From the NCBI GenBank assembly GCA_034770075.1, contig CM068377.1, positions 69,356,358 through 69,420,357 on the forward strand: a DNA stretch of 64,000 bases, given 5' to 3'. Shown one piece after another: positions 22,336 through 35,058 of this stretch (its first letter is position 1; every line of letters starts with the position of its first letter). The position numbers and the translations under genes are program-made. This stretch comes from Aralia elata. Taxonomy: Eukaryota; Streptophyta; Magnoliopsida; Apiales; Araliaceae. Below the pieces are notes generated by a model, which worked only from the letters and a program-made list of their open reading frames with translations, was not told the origin of the DNA and did not search any database.

Positions 22336-23170
22336 CCTCCCAATCAAATAGACGATCAACACCTGATTTAGTACTTTTATGAGGGATTATCACCAATGGA
22401 TCGGAGTATGATCGATGCTGCGAGTGGAGGAGCACTAGTAGATAAAACACCGGAGGCTGCAAGGGCTTTAATTACAAATATGGCTGCTAATTCTTAGCAT
22501 TATGGGATAAGGAATGACCGCGCACCTGCAAGAGTGAATGAGATGACCACGAGCAATCTTGAACAACAAATTTTTGATTTGACTGCGATGGTTAGATAAA
22601 TGGCTACAGGAAATGCACCAGTAGAAAAAGTTTGTGGTATTTGTTTAATGGGTGGTCATAGTACTGATTCTTGTCCGACATTGCAAGAAGATGAAACCAC
22701 ACAACAAGCTAATGCGATGGGAAACTATCAGGCATAACCTCAGCGAAAGTATGACCCATATTCAAATACTTACAATCCAGGATGGAGGGATCACCCTAAC
22801 CTTAGTTATGGAGGAAATAGGCCACCAGCGCAAGGCGTGTATCCGGTTAGACAACAAGGGTTCCCACAAGGCTCTCAACCAGCTCAATCCCAATATCAAT
22901 CTAGACAGGCAGTCCTGCAAATTTTGGAATATCTTTGGAAGACATGTTCAAGGCATTCATGAGTCAAACACAACAGTTCCAGCAGGAAACGAAAAATTCT
23001 GTTCAAGACTTGAGAAATTAGATAAGTCAACTTGCCACTATAGTGGGGAGGTTGGATTCTCAAGGTTCAGGAAAGTTGCCCTCCCAAACAGTTGTTAACC
23101 CAAGGGAGAATGCTAGTGCAATTACACTAAGGAGTGGAAAAGAGTTGGAAGGACCCAAAACAGTTACGGA
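22336..23170 (+). pseudogene. gag: Athila gag, C-terminal part
   Basis: Resumes as PPNQIDDQHLI, then a stop replacing Gln, then YFYEGLSPMDRSMID and ASGGALVDKTPEAARAL, the standard Athila capsid C-terminus. A zinc knuckle CGICLMGGHSTDSC lies at about 22632-22674. A low-complexity NPGWRDHPN/GGNRPP region follows, then MSQTQQFQQETK, VGRLDSQGSGKLPSQ and ITLRSGKEL. At least four stops (near 22495, 22598, 22736, 23020) and one frameshift break it. Confidence 0.88.
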
Positions 23171-24830
23171 AATTGAAGAGGAAAAGGTTAAAGAGGAGAC
23201 TGTTACCCCATCTACTTCAGTTAAGACCCCGCCATTGTCGTTCCCACCTAGAACACATAAGATTTCAAAGGAGGAAAAAGAAAAGGAAATTTTGGAAACC
23301 TTCAAGAAGGTAGAAGTAAATATTCCTCTTTTGGAGGCCATCAAACAAGTGCCTAGGTACGCAACTTTTGAAAGAATTGTGCACTAACAAAAGAAAATTA
23401 AAAGATGATGAAAAAGTCAATGTAGGAGAAAATGTGTCAGCAGTGCTTCAAAGAAAAATGCCCCTTAAATGTAAAGATCCAGGAATATTTACAATCCCAT
23501 GCAGAATAGGTAATACCAGATTTGAGAAAGCTATGTTAGATCTAGGAGCTTCAATAAATGTCATGCCATTATCTGTATTTGCTTCTTGAAATTTAGGACC
23601 TTTGAAACAAACTGGTGTTATCATTCAACTTGCTGATCGTACTAACACTTACCCTCAATGGGTAATTGAAGATGTTTTAGTGCAAGTGAATCAACTAATT
23701 TTTCCTACAGATTTTTACATTGTGGATATGGAAGATGATAGATCTCCAAATCCCTTGCGTATCTTGTTAGGAAGGCCATTCTTGAAAATAGCGAGGACAA
23801 TGATCGATGTGCATAATAGGACCTTGACCATGGAATTTGATGGAGAGAAAATTCAGTTCAATATATATGACACCATGAGGTACCCTAGTGATGTTGATCA
23901 TGTTTTTGCCATTGACATCATTGATTCTATAGTGCAGGGATCTTTTGAACAAGAACACAGGGAAAGCTTGGAGATGGCCATCACTAATAGCTTGGACATT
24001 GATAAAGAGGAAGGATTTGACCAGAATCAGGAATTGAAGGAAATTGTGGATGCATTGCACTCTTTACCAAAATTCACAGATAAGTATATAGTTCAATCAA
24101 TTCAATTGCATGTTTCTCATAAAAAATTGTTACCATCTGTGGAGCAAGCTCCAATCTTAGAATTGAAACCCTTACCTGCTCACTTAAAATATGCATATTT
24201 AGGGACTAATGAAACTTTACCTGTGATTATTGCTAGTAATCTAACCAAAGTGTAGGAAGAGAAATTGTTAAGAGTCCTAAGGGACCATGTCACGGTGTTT
24301 GGTTGGACAATAGCAGATATCAAAGGTATAAGCCCCGCGATGTGCATGCATAGGATTCTTTTGGATGATGGAGCAAAACCCATAAGAGAAGCACAACGAA
24401 GATTAAATCCACCCATGATGGAGGTAGTCAAGAAAAAGATTATAAAATTACTTGATGCAGGTATAATCTACCCCATCTCCGACAGTCAGTGGGTGAGTCC
24501 AGTATAGGTAGTTCCGAAGAAGGCTGGAATAACTATCATCACGAATGACAATAATGAGTTGGTACCCACCCGGATGCAAACAGGATGGAGAGTGTGTATT
24601 GACTACAGGAAATTAAATGTTGTAACTAGAAAAGACCACTTTCATCTTCCCTTTAATGATCAAATGCTAGAAAGATTGGAGGGGCATACTTATTATTGCT
24701 TTCTAGATGGTTTTTCAGGTTATAATCAGATCGTGATTGCGCCCGAAGACCAGGAAAAGACCACATTCACATGTCCATTTGGTACCTTTGCATACCGGAG
24801 GATGTCATTTGGACTTTGCAATGCACCAGG
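23171..24830 (+). pseudogene. pol: Athila pol: protease and front of reverse transcriptase
   Basis: After a frameshift near 23370 the text reads PLKCKDPGIFTIPC, then the retropepsin active site LDLGASINVMP at about 23540-23575, a stop at 23587, and IILIGRPFL-like text (ILLGRPFLKIARTMID). RT follows from about 24265: FGWTIADIKGISPAMCMHRI, stops at 24253 and 24505, then CIDYRKLN, DHFHLPFNDQMLERL, FLDGFSGYNQI, FGTFAYRRMSFGLCNAPG. There gypsy-B enters and duplicates CCAGG. The catalytic Asp pair is on the far side of gypsy-B at 50015. The two named stops look like CAG-to-TAG changes. Confidence 0.92.
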
Positions 24831-27800
24831 TGTAATATTCCGAACCCTAATAAGATTTGTATATGTAAATTATGTGTTTAATAAATGAATTTTTAGGATC
24901 TGACTTTGTATTATGTGATTGTGTATTTTATTAAACAATAAGGTCAAATAAAAAATTTTCGCCAAGCAGCTGTGTCGTGCTTAATCGGACAAATTGATTT
25001 GTCGTGCTTCTGGCGAATTCACCGAGAAGCGTCTCGACAAATTATTTTTGTAAGCTGCTATGTCGTGCTTGGAAATGACGAAGTGCTTTGTCGTGCTTCG
25101 GAGTTAATATAATATTATATTAACTGATAAAAATCTAAAATAAGTTAATTAGGGTTTAGAATGTTAAACTGAATTAGAAACCCTAATTAAGAAACCCTAA
25201 TCGGTAAAAGTTGTCCGAATTGGTCCATTAAAACCCTAATTACTGTACAAGAATCTTAATTGATATAATTAAGATCTAAATAATGAATCATAATATTAAT
25301 TATGAATTATTGAACTTATATTAAAACCCTAATTGAAGATTAAAACCCTAATTATAGGATTGAAAACCCTAAACCCTAATTTGAAACCCTAAAACCCTAA
25401 TTTGATTCTATAACATTAAATTATGAAATGATAAACCTTAATTATGATATATTATCTTAATTAAGTTATTACTAAACATGATTAAGCACCCTAATCATGA
25501 TTAGCAAAAATCTAGGTTTAATTAGTAAGTAAATAAATCAAAAATAAAATTAAACCAATAAAAATGAAGCTAGGAGTGTGCAAGCTTGTGCTCAACACAC
25601 TCCAGCACAAGCATGTCAACCAAGATCAGATTAGAGCAGCACAAGTTCACAAGCTAAGATATTTTGGAGGTTAAAATGGGAAAGAAACTTAATAAAACCC
25701 TAATTCTAAGTTGCTGTAAATAGAATGAGATTCTGACCATTTAACCTACGAATTTTACAAAGCTTATACACTCACAAACATACCATAACAAGCCCCTACA
25801 ACCACAAGTTCAGAATCAAAAGCCAGAAATCAAAATTTGAAGAAAAAGTTGCATAAACCCTAATTTTAAGTTTGATCTTCAAGCTTGCAAAAATTTTGTA
25901 TTTTAGATGTTTAGGATTATGTATAAACATGTTATATAATGATCTGGGTTGGTTAAACAAGTAACCATAATGTTTAAAGGGTCGAATTTGATCAAAAACC
26001 CAAACTGTTCTTGGCAGTCAAGAACAGTCTGACAAGCTATTTTGTCAGAGCTTTTGATCGGCTTAAAATATTTGTTTGATGTGTTTTAAAGCATGAATCA
26101 GTAGTATGCTATGTTAGCTTTAAGATCCAACTTGTAGAATGGTTAAATTATCTCTAGAATGAAAGTTATTAATGGTCAAAATTCATTGACCGACCATGAG
26201 AACCTGTTTCTGGGTTACCCAGAAACTTGAAGAACACTCTGACAGTGTTCTGACAGTTTTTCAACGCGCCCAGATCATGCCTAGATGATGTGTAATATGT
26301 TATTTCTTGTTATAAACATGTTCTTTGGTATGTAAACAACAACCTTGAAGCATCAAAACACATTTAGCTAACATAGAATCAAAGTTATTAATGGTCAAAC
26401 TGCATTGACCGTTATGACTGTATGAGTTTCTAGGTTACCCAGAAACTCAAGAACAATTAGGAACGACTAGTTTGACCATGATTTTTAGAGCATCAATTGA
26501 TGTTGTTTGAGATGAAATTTAACATGTCGTTATACACTGTCATCTTGGCTATAACAACAAACAAAAATCAAGAACAAACAATAACCCAACTGAGATTAAT
26601 TTGAGGTCAAAAGTCACTATTCGACCATGACCAAGTGTTCTTCATGAAGAACACCTTTAGCGACGAAATACATGTTCAAACCCAGAAACCTTTAAACGTA
26701 TGCAGAGCGTCGCTAAAGCCCTTTAGCGACGGATTTTCAATAAAAATAAAATAAAAATTAATTAAATAAATTATAAAATAATAAATAAATATTAAATAAT
26801 TATTAATAATTCATAAACATATTCGAAAATTCATTTTTAATTATAAAAAATTTATTTTTTAATATTTTTATATAATCAGAAATATTATTTAATTTAATTA
26901 AATAATAAGTAATAATTATAATAAATCATTTAATAATTGTTTTAATTATTTAAAAATGATATTAAATTATTAAATAATTATATTAATTATTTAAAAATGA
27001 TATTAAAGTAAATAAAATTATTATATATAATAATTAAATAAAATATTAAATATTTAAATATTATTAATGATAAATAAATTAGTTAAATAATATATTAAGT
27101 ATTTAAAAATACTTTAAATGATAATTAAATCATTTAAATATTAAATTAAGTTTTGAAAATTACTATAAGTAATAATTAAATTATTATAATGATAAACTAA
27201 ATTCTAAAAATATTATTAATGATAAAATAAATCATTTAAATAATATTATATCTTTCTAAAAATATTATAAATGATAAATAAATCATTTAAATAATATTTT
27301 AGGTATCCAAAAATATTCTAAATGATAAATAAATTATTTAAAGGACATGTTAGTGTTCTAAAAATTATTCTAAATGATAATTAAATCATTTAAAATTATT
27401 TGTAAGTTTTAAAATTATTTAAAAATATTTCTGAGCTTATAAAAATTATTTAAAAATAATATTAAGCTTCGAAAAGTGTTATAAATAATAAATAAATTAT
27501 TTAGACTAATAATTAAACTTCCAAATGAAGTTTTATCGAACAATCTATGTGTTTAGCTCTTAAGGACGCGATCGAGATACCGAATCAACGTCGAACCTTA
27601 ATGAAACTTGTCTAGATTAGCGTAATACATGTTTATATAAGTTCTAACACTGATATATTTGACAACGTAGACTACGTACGCTGACACCTTGTGTGAAATT
27701 AAGTTAAACGAACTACGCTAAGGTAAGTGTCCTAACCTTATTCAATTTATATTTATGCAAGTCCTCTATATCTTGCTATCGATTATTGTGAAGTTATTGT

Positions 27801-28383
27801 TTCTTGTTCAGCATAACTTAAAAATGAATCATTGTTCATATATTTAAAGCTTAAATTTGTTGTGTCAAACCAAATTATTTTGGTACGACATCTTATACTG
27901 AGTAAAATGAGACACCTTGGATGAAAGGTGATCTCGAAAGCCTTGTGATAAGGTAGTGTGACCGTCAATGGAATAAAATTGACATAAATGGTAGGATGAT
28001 ATGCATACTCCTAGGATATTGGTGAGGCTGATCATCTACCAAATATCCAAAACTCAAATGGTTCTAAGTCATTAAAGACTGATAGAACTAAATGAAATAT
28101 ATGGTTCATGTACAGAACCCTCAGTATACATCATTGACATCTTTCAAATCAAACACATGGTGTTTACATATTCAAATAAACTTGCTGAGCATTTATAGCT
28201 CATTCTTGCGCATATCTTCTTTGCAGCTTTAAATGATAATCCCAGCACATCTGGTACAGACAAAGGAAAAGGACATGTTTATTAGTTTTAATTTCTGTTC
28301 TGAATAATTCAAGTCTTTTATAAGGCTTTGTTGTAATAACTTAGTACTGAGAATAATGTAATCGAACCAAATGATATGTAATA
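24831..28383 (+). repeat. 5' LTR of gypsy-B, first part
   Basis: Starts TGTAATATTCCGAACCC, matching the 3' LTR at 46028. It holds four copies of TGTCGTGCTT (24967-25095), a cluster of plant telomere-like AAACCCTAA motifs (about 25180-25410), a TATA position mutated to CTGTAAATAG (25714), an inverted TTTAGCGACG pair (about 26658-26740), and a long AT-rich stretch (26750-27530). At 28383 gypsy-C enters. No gene is seen; small ORFs here are chance frames. Confidence 0.93.
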
Positions 28384-31241
28384 TGTGACACCCCCAAATC
28401 CGGGTTACCTCAAACCACACAAATTTGGTGCTCACTATCCATACACAACCACTGTCTACCCATAAACAAAACATTTGAAGTAAAGCTAACTAAATGATAA
28501 AGAAATATCTCCCATAAGAGGGTTACATAGTTTCTCAAAATAAGTCCCAGGTTCTCTACCCTTTATTACATCTCTTAAAATGCGGAAAGATAAATAAATA
28601 GCTAATAGGTCTCAATTACACAGCCACATAAATAAAAATAACAAGTCTTCACGTAATAGCAACTCATCGTCACTTGCTTATTTTTCCTTTTCCTTTGCTA
28701 GTAGACGGCTCATTCGTTGTCTCAGCTTTAGCTGCAAGGGTTTAGTATGCAAGGGTGAGCAAAACAAGTGCCCACCAAAATAACAATGAATACTTTTTAA
28801 ATAATCTAATTTGTACGGTATAACTTTTCTACTGAATGATAATTAGGAATGGAAACGTCTGAAAGCTCAATAGAATATAAATAGAACTTCAAGATATACT
28901 GAGAGTGATATACTAAGGGTCACAAGACCTCGAACTATGTCCTAGTTTAATAGATAAGTTTGATGTAACCTTTAACAGTTTAATAAACTATAACTGGACT
29001 ATTCATCTCGTACTCAGGGTGATCAGCCCGTTGTACAATGTATTGTGCACAACCATTCAACGCTTTTGCGTAAGTATTCCCCTATACTAGGGTTGTTCTT
29101 CTCAGTTTATGTAATCTAAGGACTCAGTTCAACAAAATAGAATTTAAACAACTTAGAATATGATCAAAGATTAACAACAGTGATACACAATGATATAGAT
29201 TTTGTATATCTAAGATATTAGAATAATGACTTTAATTAACTTGAGCTTGGAATAACAAGAATCCAAAATCAGAAGTTTAAGGCATGCAATAATAACTTGC
29301 TAAATGAGAAAGTAGGATTTAGAAGCTTGCATAAACTGGAATCGAGGTAAGATAAGAACACTTGCGTCAAGTAAATTTAAGATTTAAAACATGTTTAGTG
29401 TAAAACAGTTGAAAATAGGAAACTTGCCTCGTGCGTAGTTTTCCTAATTACAAACCACGTACAATAAACAACCTACATATTCCGTTTGTATAGCAACAAA
29501 AATAATTAGTTACAATATTCACGTACATTAACACTCCAATCCTCATCTCAATTTCCAATTAATCACTGATTATCAATCCTATTTCAGAAGCTACAAGCTT
29601 AGCTACAACAACATAACACTTTAAGAATCCCAAAACTTATCTTTAAGTTAAGGGATAACTACTTTATATTTAATCATCATTAAATATTCACTTAGAATCC
29701 ATCTTAACATCTTGCTATTCATTTATTATATTAATTTAAGTTTTAATCCTGCATAGAGTGAGACATCACAGTTACCAAAAAAAATAAAAAAAATAACTTT
29801 TCCAGCAATGATCTCGCTGAGGCGAGAATTTGCTTTACAATTTTCTCGCTGGGGCGAGAGTTTGCTTTACAATTTTCTCGTCGGGGCGAACTCTCGCCGG
29901 GGCGAGAGTTTTCTATACAATTTTCTCGCCGGGGCGAGAAACTCGACTGCAACCTCCCACAGTTCGCGAACCAGCGAAACACAGGCCAAATTTTCCAAAT
30001 TCTATCATCCAACACATAAACTAAATATACCCAGACACCAACATGTTATAAAACAATTACCCAACGTGTTTCTAAACATTCTAACCATTATAATACACAT
30101 AATCAACCAATTAGAACCTAAAATTCTCTGTTTATACAAAATATTCATATTTTGGCCTATTTGATAAAATTTAACATTGTGAATTCATCTCTAAACCATT
30201 TTAATCCATTCCACTTGCATTCTTTTTGTTTTTCATCATATTAACACAATCAAAAGTCAATTTACCGATTAATATCCGAATTGAACATGAAATTTTATAC
30301 ATATAAGCCATACATGAAAGTGAAACTCTGTAAAAAACCAAAAACTCTATTTTAAAGCATGTTTTCATGGATTGATACCCACAAATTGATTTATAAACAT
30401 TATATAATTGCCTAATACATGTTTTCTATCAATTACACCAAATAATTCATACGTTGAGCAAATGAATTTACATACAGAGAAATAAAAATACATACAAAGA
30501 AGAAATAGTTTTACAGTAAAGTGTTTTGAGAAAATTATAACTAGGATTTAGAATTCACCTTCTATTGTTTTGTTAATCCTCCTTATTAGAATTCTTGCTC
30601 CCAATTTCCAAGCTTCACCCTCAATTTCTCCCTTCTTCTCTGAATTTTGTTTTTGTTTAGGTTATGGAAGTAAACTGACTTCACGTGGTTTTTATCAGTT
30701 CACCAGTTACAAACCCAAACAGCCTTGTCAGTTAAAAAAAAACTAAAGGGACACAAAGCCTTGTTTGGCTAGACCTTAAAGAAAAACTCATTTTTACCAA
30801 CCAAGAGCCACAAGGCCTTGTTTGGTTTAGCTAAATAAAAATCTTCTTCCATTTATTTTAATAACTCATTATACTATATAGTTTTAATTGTCACACTAAC
30901 AATTTAATTAAACCTATTATTAAATAAATCCAATTAAATCTTACTAATTCAATTATAACTTTTATTTGATCAATACCATTATGCCAAATAAATTATTTTA
31001 TTCAAATAAATCATTTACTCAAATAAATCAATTAATCATCTAATTTAATTATTAAATTAAATTAGAATAACCACATCAAATCACATTCAAATAACATCTA
31101 ACACAATTACTCATAACATGAATTACTCCACAATAACTTTATTACTTATTTATTTTACTCAATAAATAAATTAATAATAAAATATTTATTAACTCAATAA
31201 ATAAATATTTTAAATTATTTACAGAATTCACAATCGTTACA
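28384..31241 (-). repeat. 3' LTR of gypsy-C (2.86 kb)
   Basis: Plus-strand ends are TGTGACACCCCC and AATCGTTACA; the partner is at 37155-39980. It contains five copies of a GC-rich hairpin motif at 29811-29945, one more than the other LTR, and an 18-base stretch near 30335 missing from the other LTR. Two frames opening across the hairpin array are by-products of the repeat. Confidence 0.95.
29811..29945. repeat. Hairpin-forming tandem repeat in the gypsy-C 3' LTR
   Basis: Units of about 35 bp: TTTTCTCGCCGGGGCGAGAG followed by TTTGCTTTACAA. CTCGCC/GGCGAG arms around a GG or GA centre give a small stem-loop in each unit. Five stems are visible here. Confidence 0.85.
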
Positions 31242-31260
31242 TCCTTCCCTCCTTCCAAGG
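31242..31260 (-). promoter_or_regulatory. Polypurine tract of gypsy-C
   Basis: On the minus strand CCTTGGAAGGAGGGAAGGA directly precedes the 3' LTR start (TGTAACGATT). A second similar purine block lies at about 31295-31310, beside GATTTTGAGGACAAAATC, a palindromic segment common at the pol end of such elements. Confidence 0.8.
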
Positions 31261-31336
31261 ATTCTGTCCTCAGAATCACAACGTTATCGCTACATTCTTC
31301 CCTCCTTATAGGGATTTTGTCCTCAAAATCATAGAA

Positions 31337-34300
31337 CTAGGACGAAACAAACAACTCAGGATAATTCTTCATCATTTCAGCTTCTAGTTCCCACGTAGCT
31401 TCATCAGCATTGTGGTTCCTCCATAGAACCTTAACAGAACATATCACTTTATTCCTGAGAACCTGTTCCTTCCTGTCTACTATCTGAAGTGGAACTTCCT
31501 CGTAAGTTAGGTCTTTCTCGAACTGTATAGGTTCATATTTTATCACATGTTTATAATCTGGCTTATAAGGCCTTAAAACAGATATATAAAAAACATTGTG
31601 GATATGTACCAGCTCTGGAGGTAGAGCTACTTCATAAGCCACCTCACCACCTCACCGCAGAACCTCAAAAGGACTAATAAATCTTGGACTAAGCTTACCG
31701 TTCTTGCCAAAACAAATTTTCCCTTTCCAGGGTGAAACTTTCAGAAATACGAAGCTTCCTACCTCAAATTCTCGTTTCTGACGATGTTGATCCGCATACT
31801 TTTTCTGTCTATCTTGAGCAGCTAATAAACGCGCTCTTATAACTTTCACGATTTCCGCAATTTGGTGTACGAGTTTTGGTCCTAGAAGTTGCCTTTCACC
31901 AACCTCGTCCCAACATAGTGGAGTTCGACATTTTCGTTCGTACAACGCTTCGTATGGCGGCATGCCAATACTTGCGTGGTAACTGTTGTTGTAAGCAAAC
32001 TCGACCAATGGTAGGTGGTCATCCCAGCTTCCTTTGAAATCCATGACACAGGCGCGTAACATATCCTCCAAAGTTTGAATCGTACTTTCGCTCTGACCAT
32101 CAGTTTGAGGATGATACGCAGTGCTCATTCTCAATTGTGTTCCCAAGCATTCCTATAGACGCTTCCAAAAATTTGACGTAAATCTCGGATCTCGATCAGA
32201 CACAATAGACACATGGACACCAAGTCGTGAAATAATTTCCTTGATGTATAATTTTGCCAACTGGTCCAGATTCAATCTAATCTTTATTGGTAAGAAATGC
32301 GCTGATTTTGTTAGTCTGTCTACAATCACCCAAATCGCATCAAAACCTTTCAGTGTATTCGGCAAGCCTAACACAAAATCCATTGTTATGTGTTCCCACT
32401 TCCACTCTGGTATTTCTAACGGCTGCAACAAACCACTTGGTCTCTGATGTTCGGCTTTCACTTTCTGGCATGTCAAACATCTGGCAACACATTCTGCCAC
32501 ATCACGCTTTATTCCTGACCACCAATAATGCTGTCGAAGATCCTGATACATTTTTGTACTCTCTGGGTGAACTTAGTAACGTGTATTGTGAGCTTCGTCT
32601 AAAATCTCTCTTCTAACATCTTGTACCAATGGAACCCAAATTCGATGCTCAAATCTGAGTAATCCCTCGGCATCAATACTGAACTTTCCACCTTGTCCCT
32701 CGGAGACTTCCTTCATAATCTTCTCACACTCCGCATCTTGAAGTTGAGCTTTTGTGATTTGGTCCAGCAACACCGGACGAACCTCGATTTGGAATATCTT
32801 TTCCTTTGATTCATGCTGGCACTTCACCTCCAATTCTAACTTCGCCATCTGTTTAATAAGTTCCTCCTGAGCAGTCAATAACAGAAGTTTTTCTCGACCT
32901 TTTCTGCTTAATGTATCAGCAACGACATTCACCTTTCCTGGATGATAGAGAATTTCGCAGTCGTAATCCTTAATCAGTTCTAACCATCGCCTCTTCGCAT
33001 GTTGAGGTCCTTCTGTGTAAAAATGTACTTAAGGCTCTTATGATCCGTGTAGATCTCACACTTCTCACCATAAAGGTAGTGTCTCCAGATCTTTAGGGCA
33101 AACACCACCACTGCTAATTCCAAATCATGCGTCGGGTATCCCTTCTCGCAATCTTTTAGTTGTCGTGAAGCGTATGCAATAACCTTACCGTTCTGCATAA
33201 GCACACAGCCAAGGCCCTTATGCGACGCGTCACTGTAAACCACAAACTTTCCAGTACTATCTGGCAAAGATAATACAGGCGCCATACTTAACCTCTTCTT
33301 TAGTTCCTGAAAACTCTCCTCGCACTTCTCCGTCCAGACAAACTTAACCGCTTTCCTAGTCAAATTTGTCAATGGAGTGGCGATTTTAGAAAAATCTTGT
33401 ATAAACCGTCGATAATATCCAGCCAAACCTAAGAAACTCCTTACTTCAGACGGTATCTTCGGTTGCTCCCAATCTATTACCGCTTCGACTTTAGCCGGAT
33501 CAACCGAAATTCCATCTTTATCAATTACATGTCCAAGAAATTGAACACGATCCAACCAAAACTCACATTTTGAAAATTTTGCATAAAGCTTCTCTTTTCG
33601 TAATGTCTCTAGAGTTAGCCTCAGGTGTTCCACATGGTCTTCACGTGATTTAGAATACACCAAAATGTCGTCGATAAATAACACCATAAACTTGTCTAGA
33701 AACGGTTTAAACACCCTGTTCATTAAGTCCATGAATGTCGCAGGTGCATTCGTTAGACCAAATGACATGACCAGGAACTCGTAGTGACCGTAACGAGTTC
33801 TAAACGTCGTCTTCGGAACATCCTCCCTTCTCACCTTCAGCTGATGGTAACCACTTCTTAAGTCTATCTTTGAAAAATGAGTAGCACCTTTCAGTTGATC
33901 GAACAAATTGTCAATTCTCGATAACGAGTATTTATTCTTGATTGTAACCTTATTCAACTCACGATAATCTATGCAAAGGCGCATCGAACCATCTTTCTTT
34001 TTGACAAATAATATCGGTGCTCCCCACGGTGAAACACTCGGTTGAATATACTTCTTATCTAGTAGTTCTTGCAATTGCACCATCAACTCCTTCATCTCCA
34101 CTAGAGCCATTCGATATGGAGCTTTTGATATAGGCACAGTCCCGGGCACTAAATCAATAACGAATTCAATCTCTCTATTTGGAGGTAATCCCGACAAATC
34201 ATCTGGAAAAACATCCACAAAATCCCTCACCACTGGTATTTCTTCTAATTTTGTACCGGTCTTTCGAGTATCTACCACATGAGCTAAATACCCTACACAT

Positions 34301-34998
34301 CCTTGCTTCAGTAACTTCTTAGCCTGCATAATCGTTAGACAAGTTGTTTGCCTTGGCGATTTGCTACCATAAAATACAATCTTCGACGGAGTCTTAAGGT
34401 TGACACACTTCTTTTGGCAATCAATAATCACCCCATAACTATACAACCAATCCATCCCTAGAATAACATCAAATTCCCCAAGTTTAATCGGAATAAGATT
34501 TACTGTCATCATATGACCATGGATATCTATCTCACAATTTTTGTACACATACCTAATAGGTATCACTTCCCTATTGGCAATCTCTATGTTTAAGGGAAAG
34601 TCTAACTCTTCTCGGGGTATCTCCAGTTTCTCAGCAAAATCATCAGAAATGAAAGAACAAGTTGCACCCGAATCAAAAAGTACATATGCATGCAAGTTAT
34701 TTACTGGTAGGATACCTGCCACCACCTCCTTGGATCGAACCGCATCCTGGACCGTCATATTAAAAGTGCGAGCAGTCGGGCGATTTGCTGTAGCTGGTCC
34801 AGAAATAGTTAGTGCACTTCCACTATTGCTTCCTTTGCCTCCAGTTCCCCCACTAGCAACTTTCCTTGGACAATCACGAGCAAGATGGTCTTTTGACCCG
34901 CACGTGAAACATGCACCCTTCTTTGGGGCAGTGCAGTTTGGAGAAATGTGCCCCTCTTGTCCACAGTTGTAACAAACTCTCTTTCTTTTCAAGCACAC
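31337..34998 (-). pseudogene. pol: pol of gypsy-C (protease-RT-RNase H-integrase-chromodomain-like tail)
   Basis: Gag and pol share one frame. The frame open at 34998-32980 (672 aa from an arbitrary start) has zinc knuckles CYNCGQEGHISPNC and CFTCGSKDHLARDC (aa 9-43), the protease DSGAT (about aa 110), RT with LCIDYRELNKV and FIDDIL (about aa 440), and RNase H with YSDASHKGLG and TDHKSLKYIF. A frameshift near 32993 precedes the integrase, which has YHPGKVNVVAD, an HX..H..CX2C finger, VSDRDPRFTSNFW and YHPQTDGQSE, so D, D and E are present. Stops lie at 32573, 32153 and about 31649. The tail LRPYKPDYKHVI...VLWRNHNADEATWELE resembles a Tekay-type chromodomain, which would guide insertion to heterochromatin. 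Confidence 0.93.
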
Positions 34999-35058
34999 AC
35001 CTGCATGATTCTTACCACAAGTTGCACAAGCTTCAGTTTTCTTCCTCTGGTTACTCTG

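Noticed and set aside
22652..23098. 148-codon ORF in the Athila gag region
   Set aside because: It is in a different frame from the recognisable gag text (zinc knuckle, GKLPSQ, ITLRSGKEL) over most of its length.
25180..25410. True interstitial telomere
   Set aside because: Motifs are scattered and imperfect, and the same text occurs in both LTRs, so it is part of the element.
29743..30164. Overlapping ORFs on both strands across the gypsy-C hairpin array
   Set aside because: Encoded text just repeats the DNA repeat (ARASLLEK/GARVCFTIF type), and both strands are open because of the GC-rich units.
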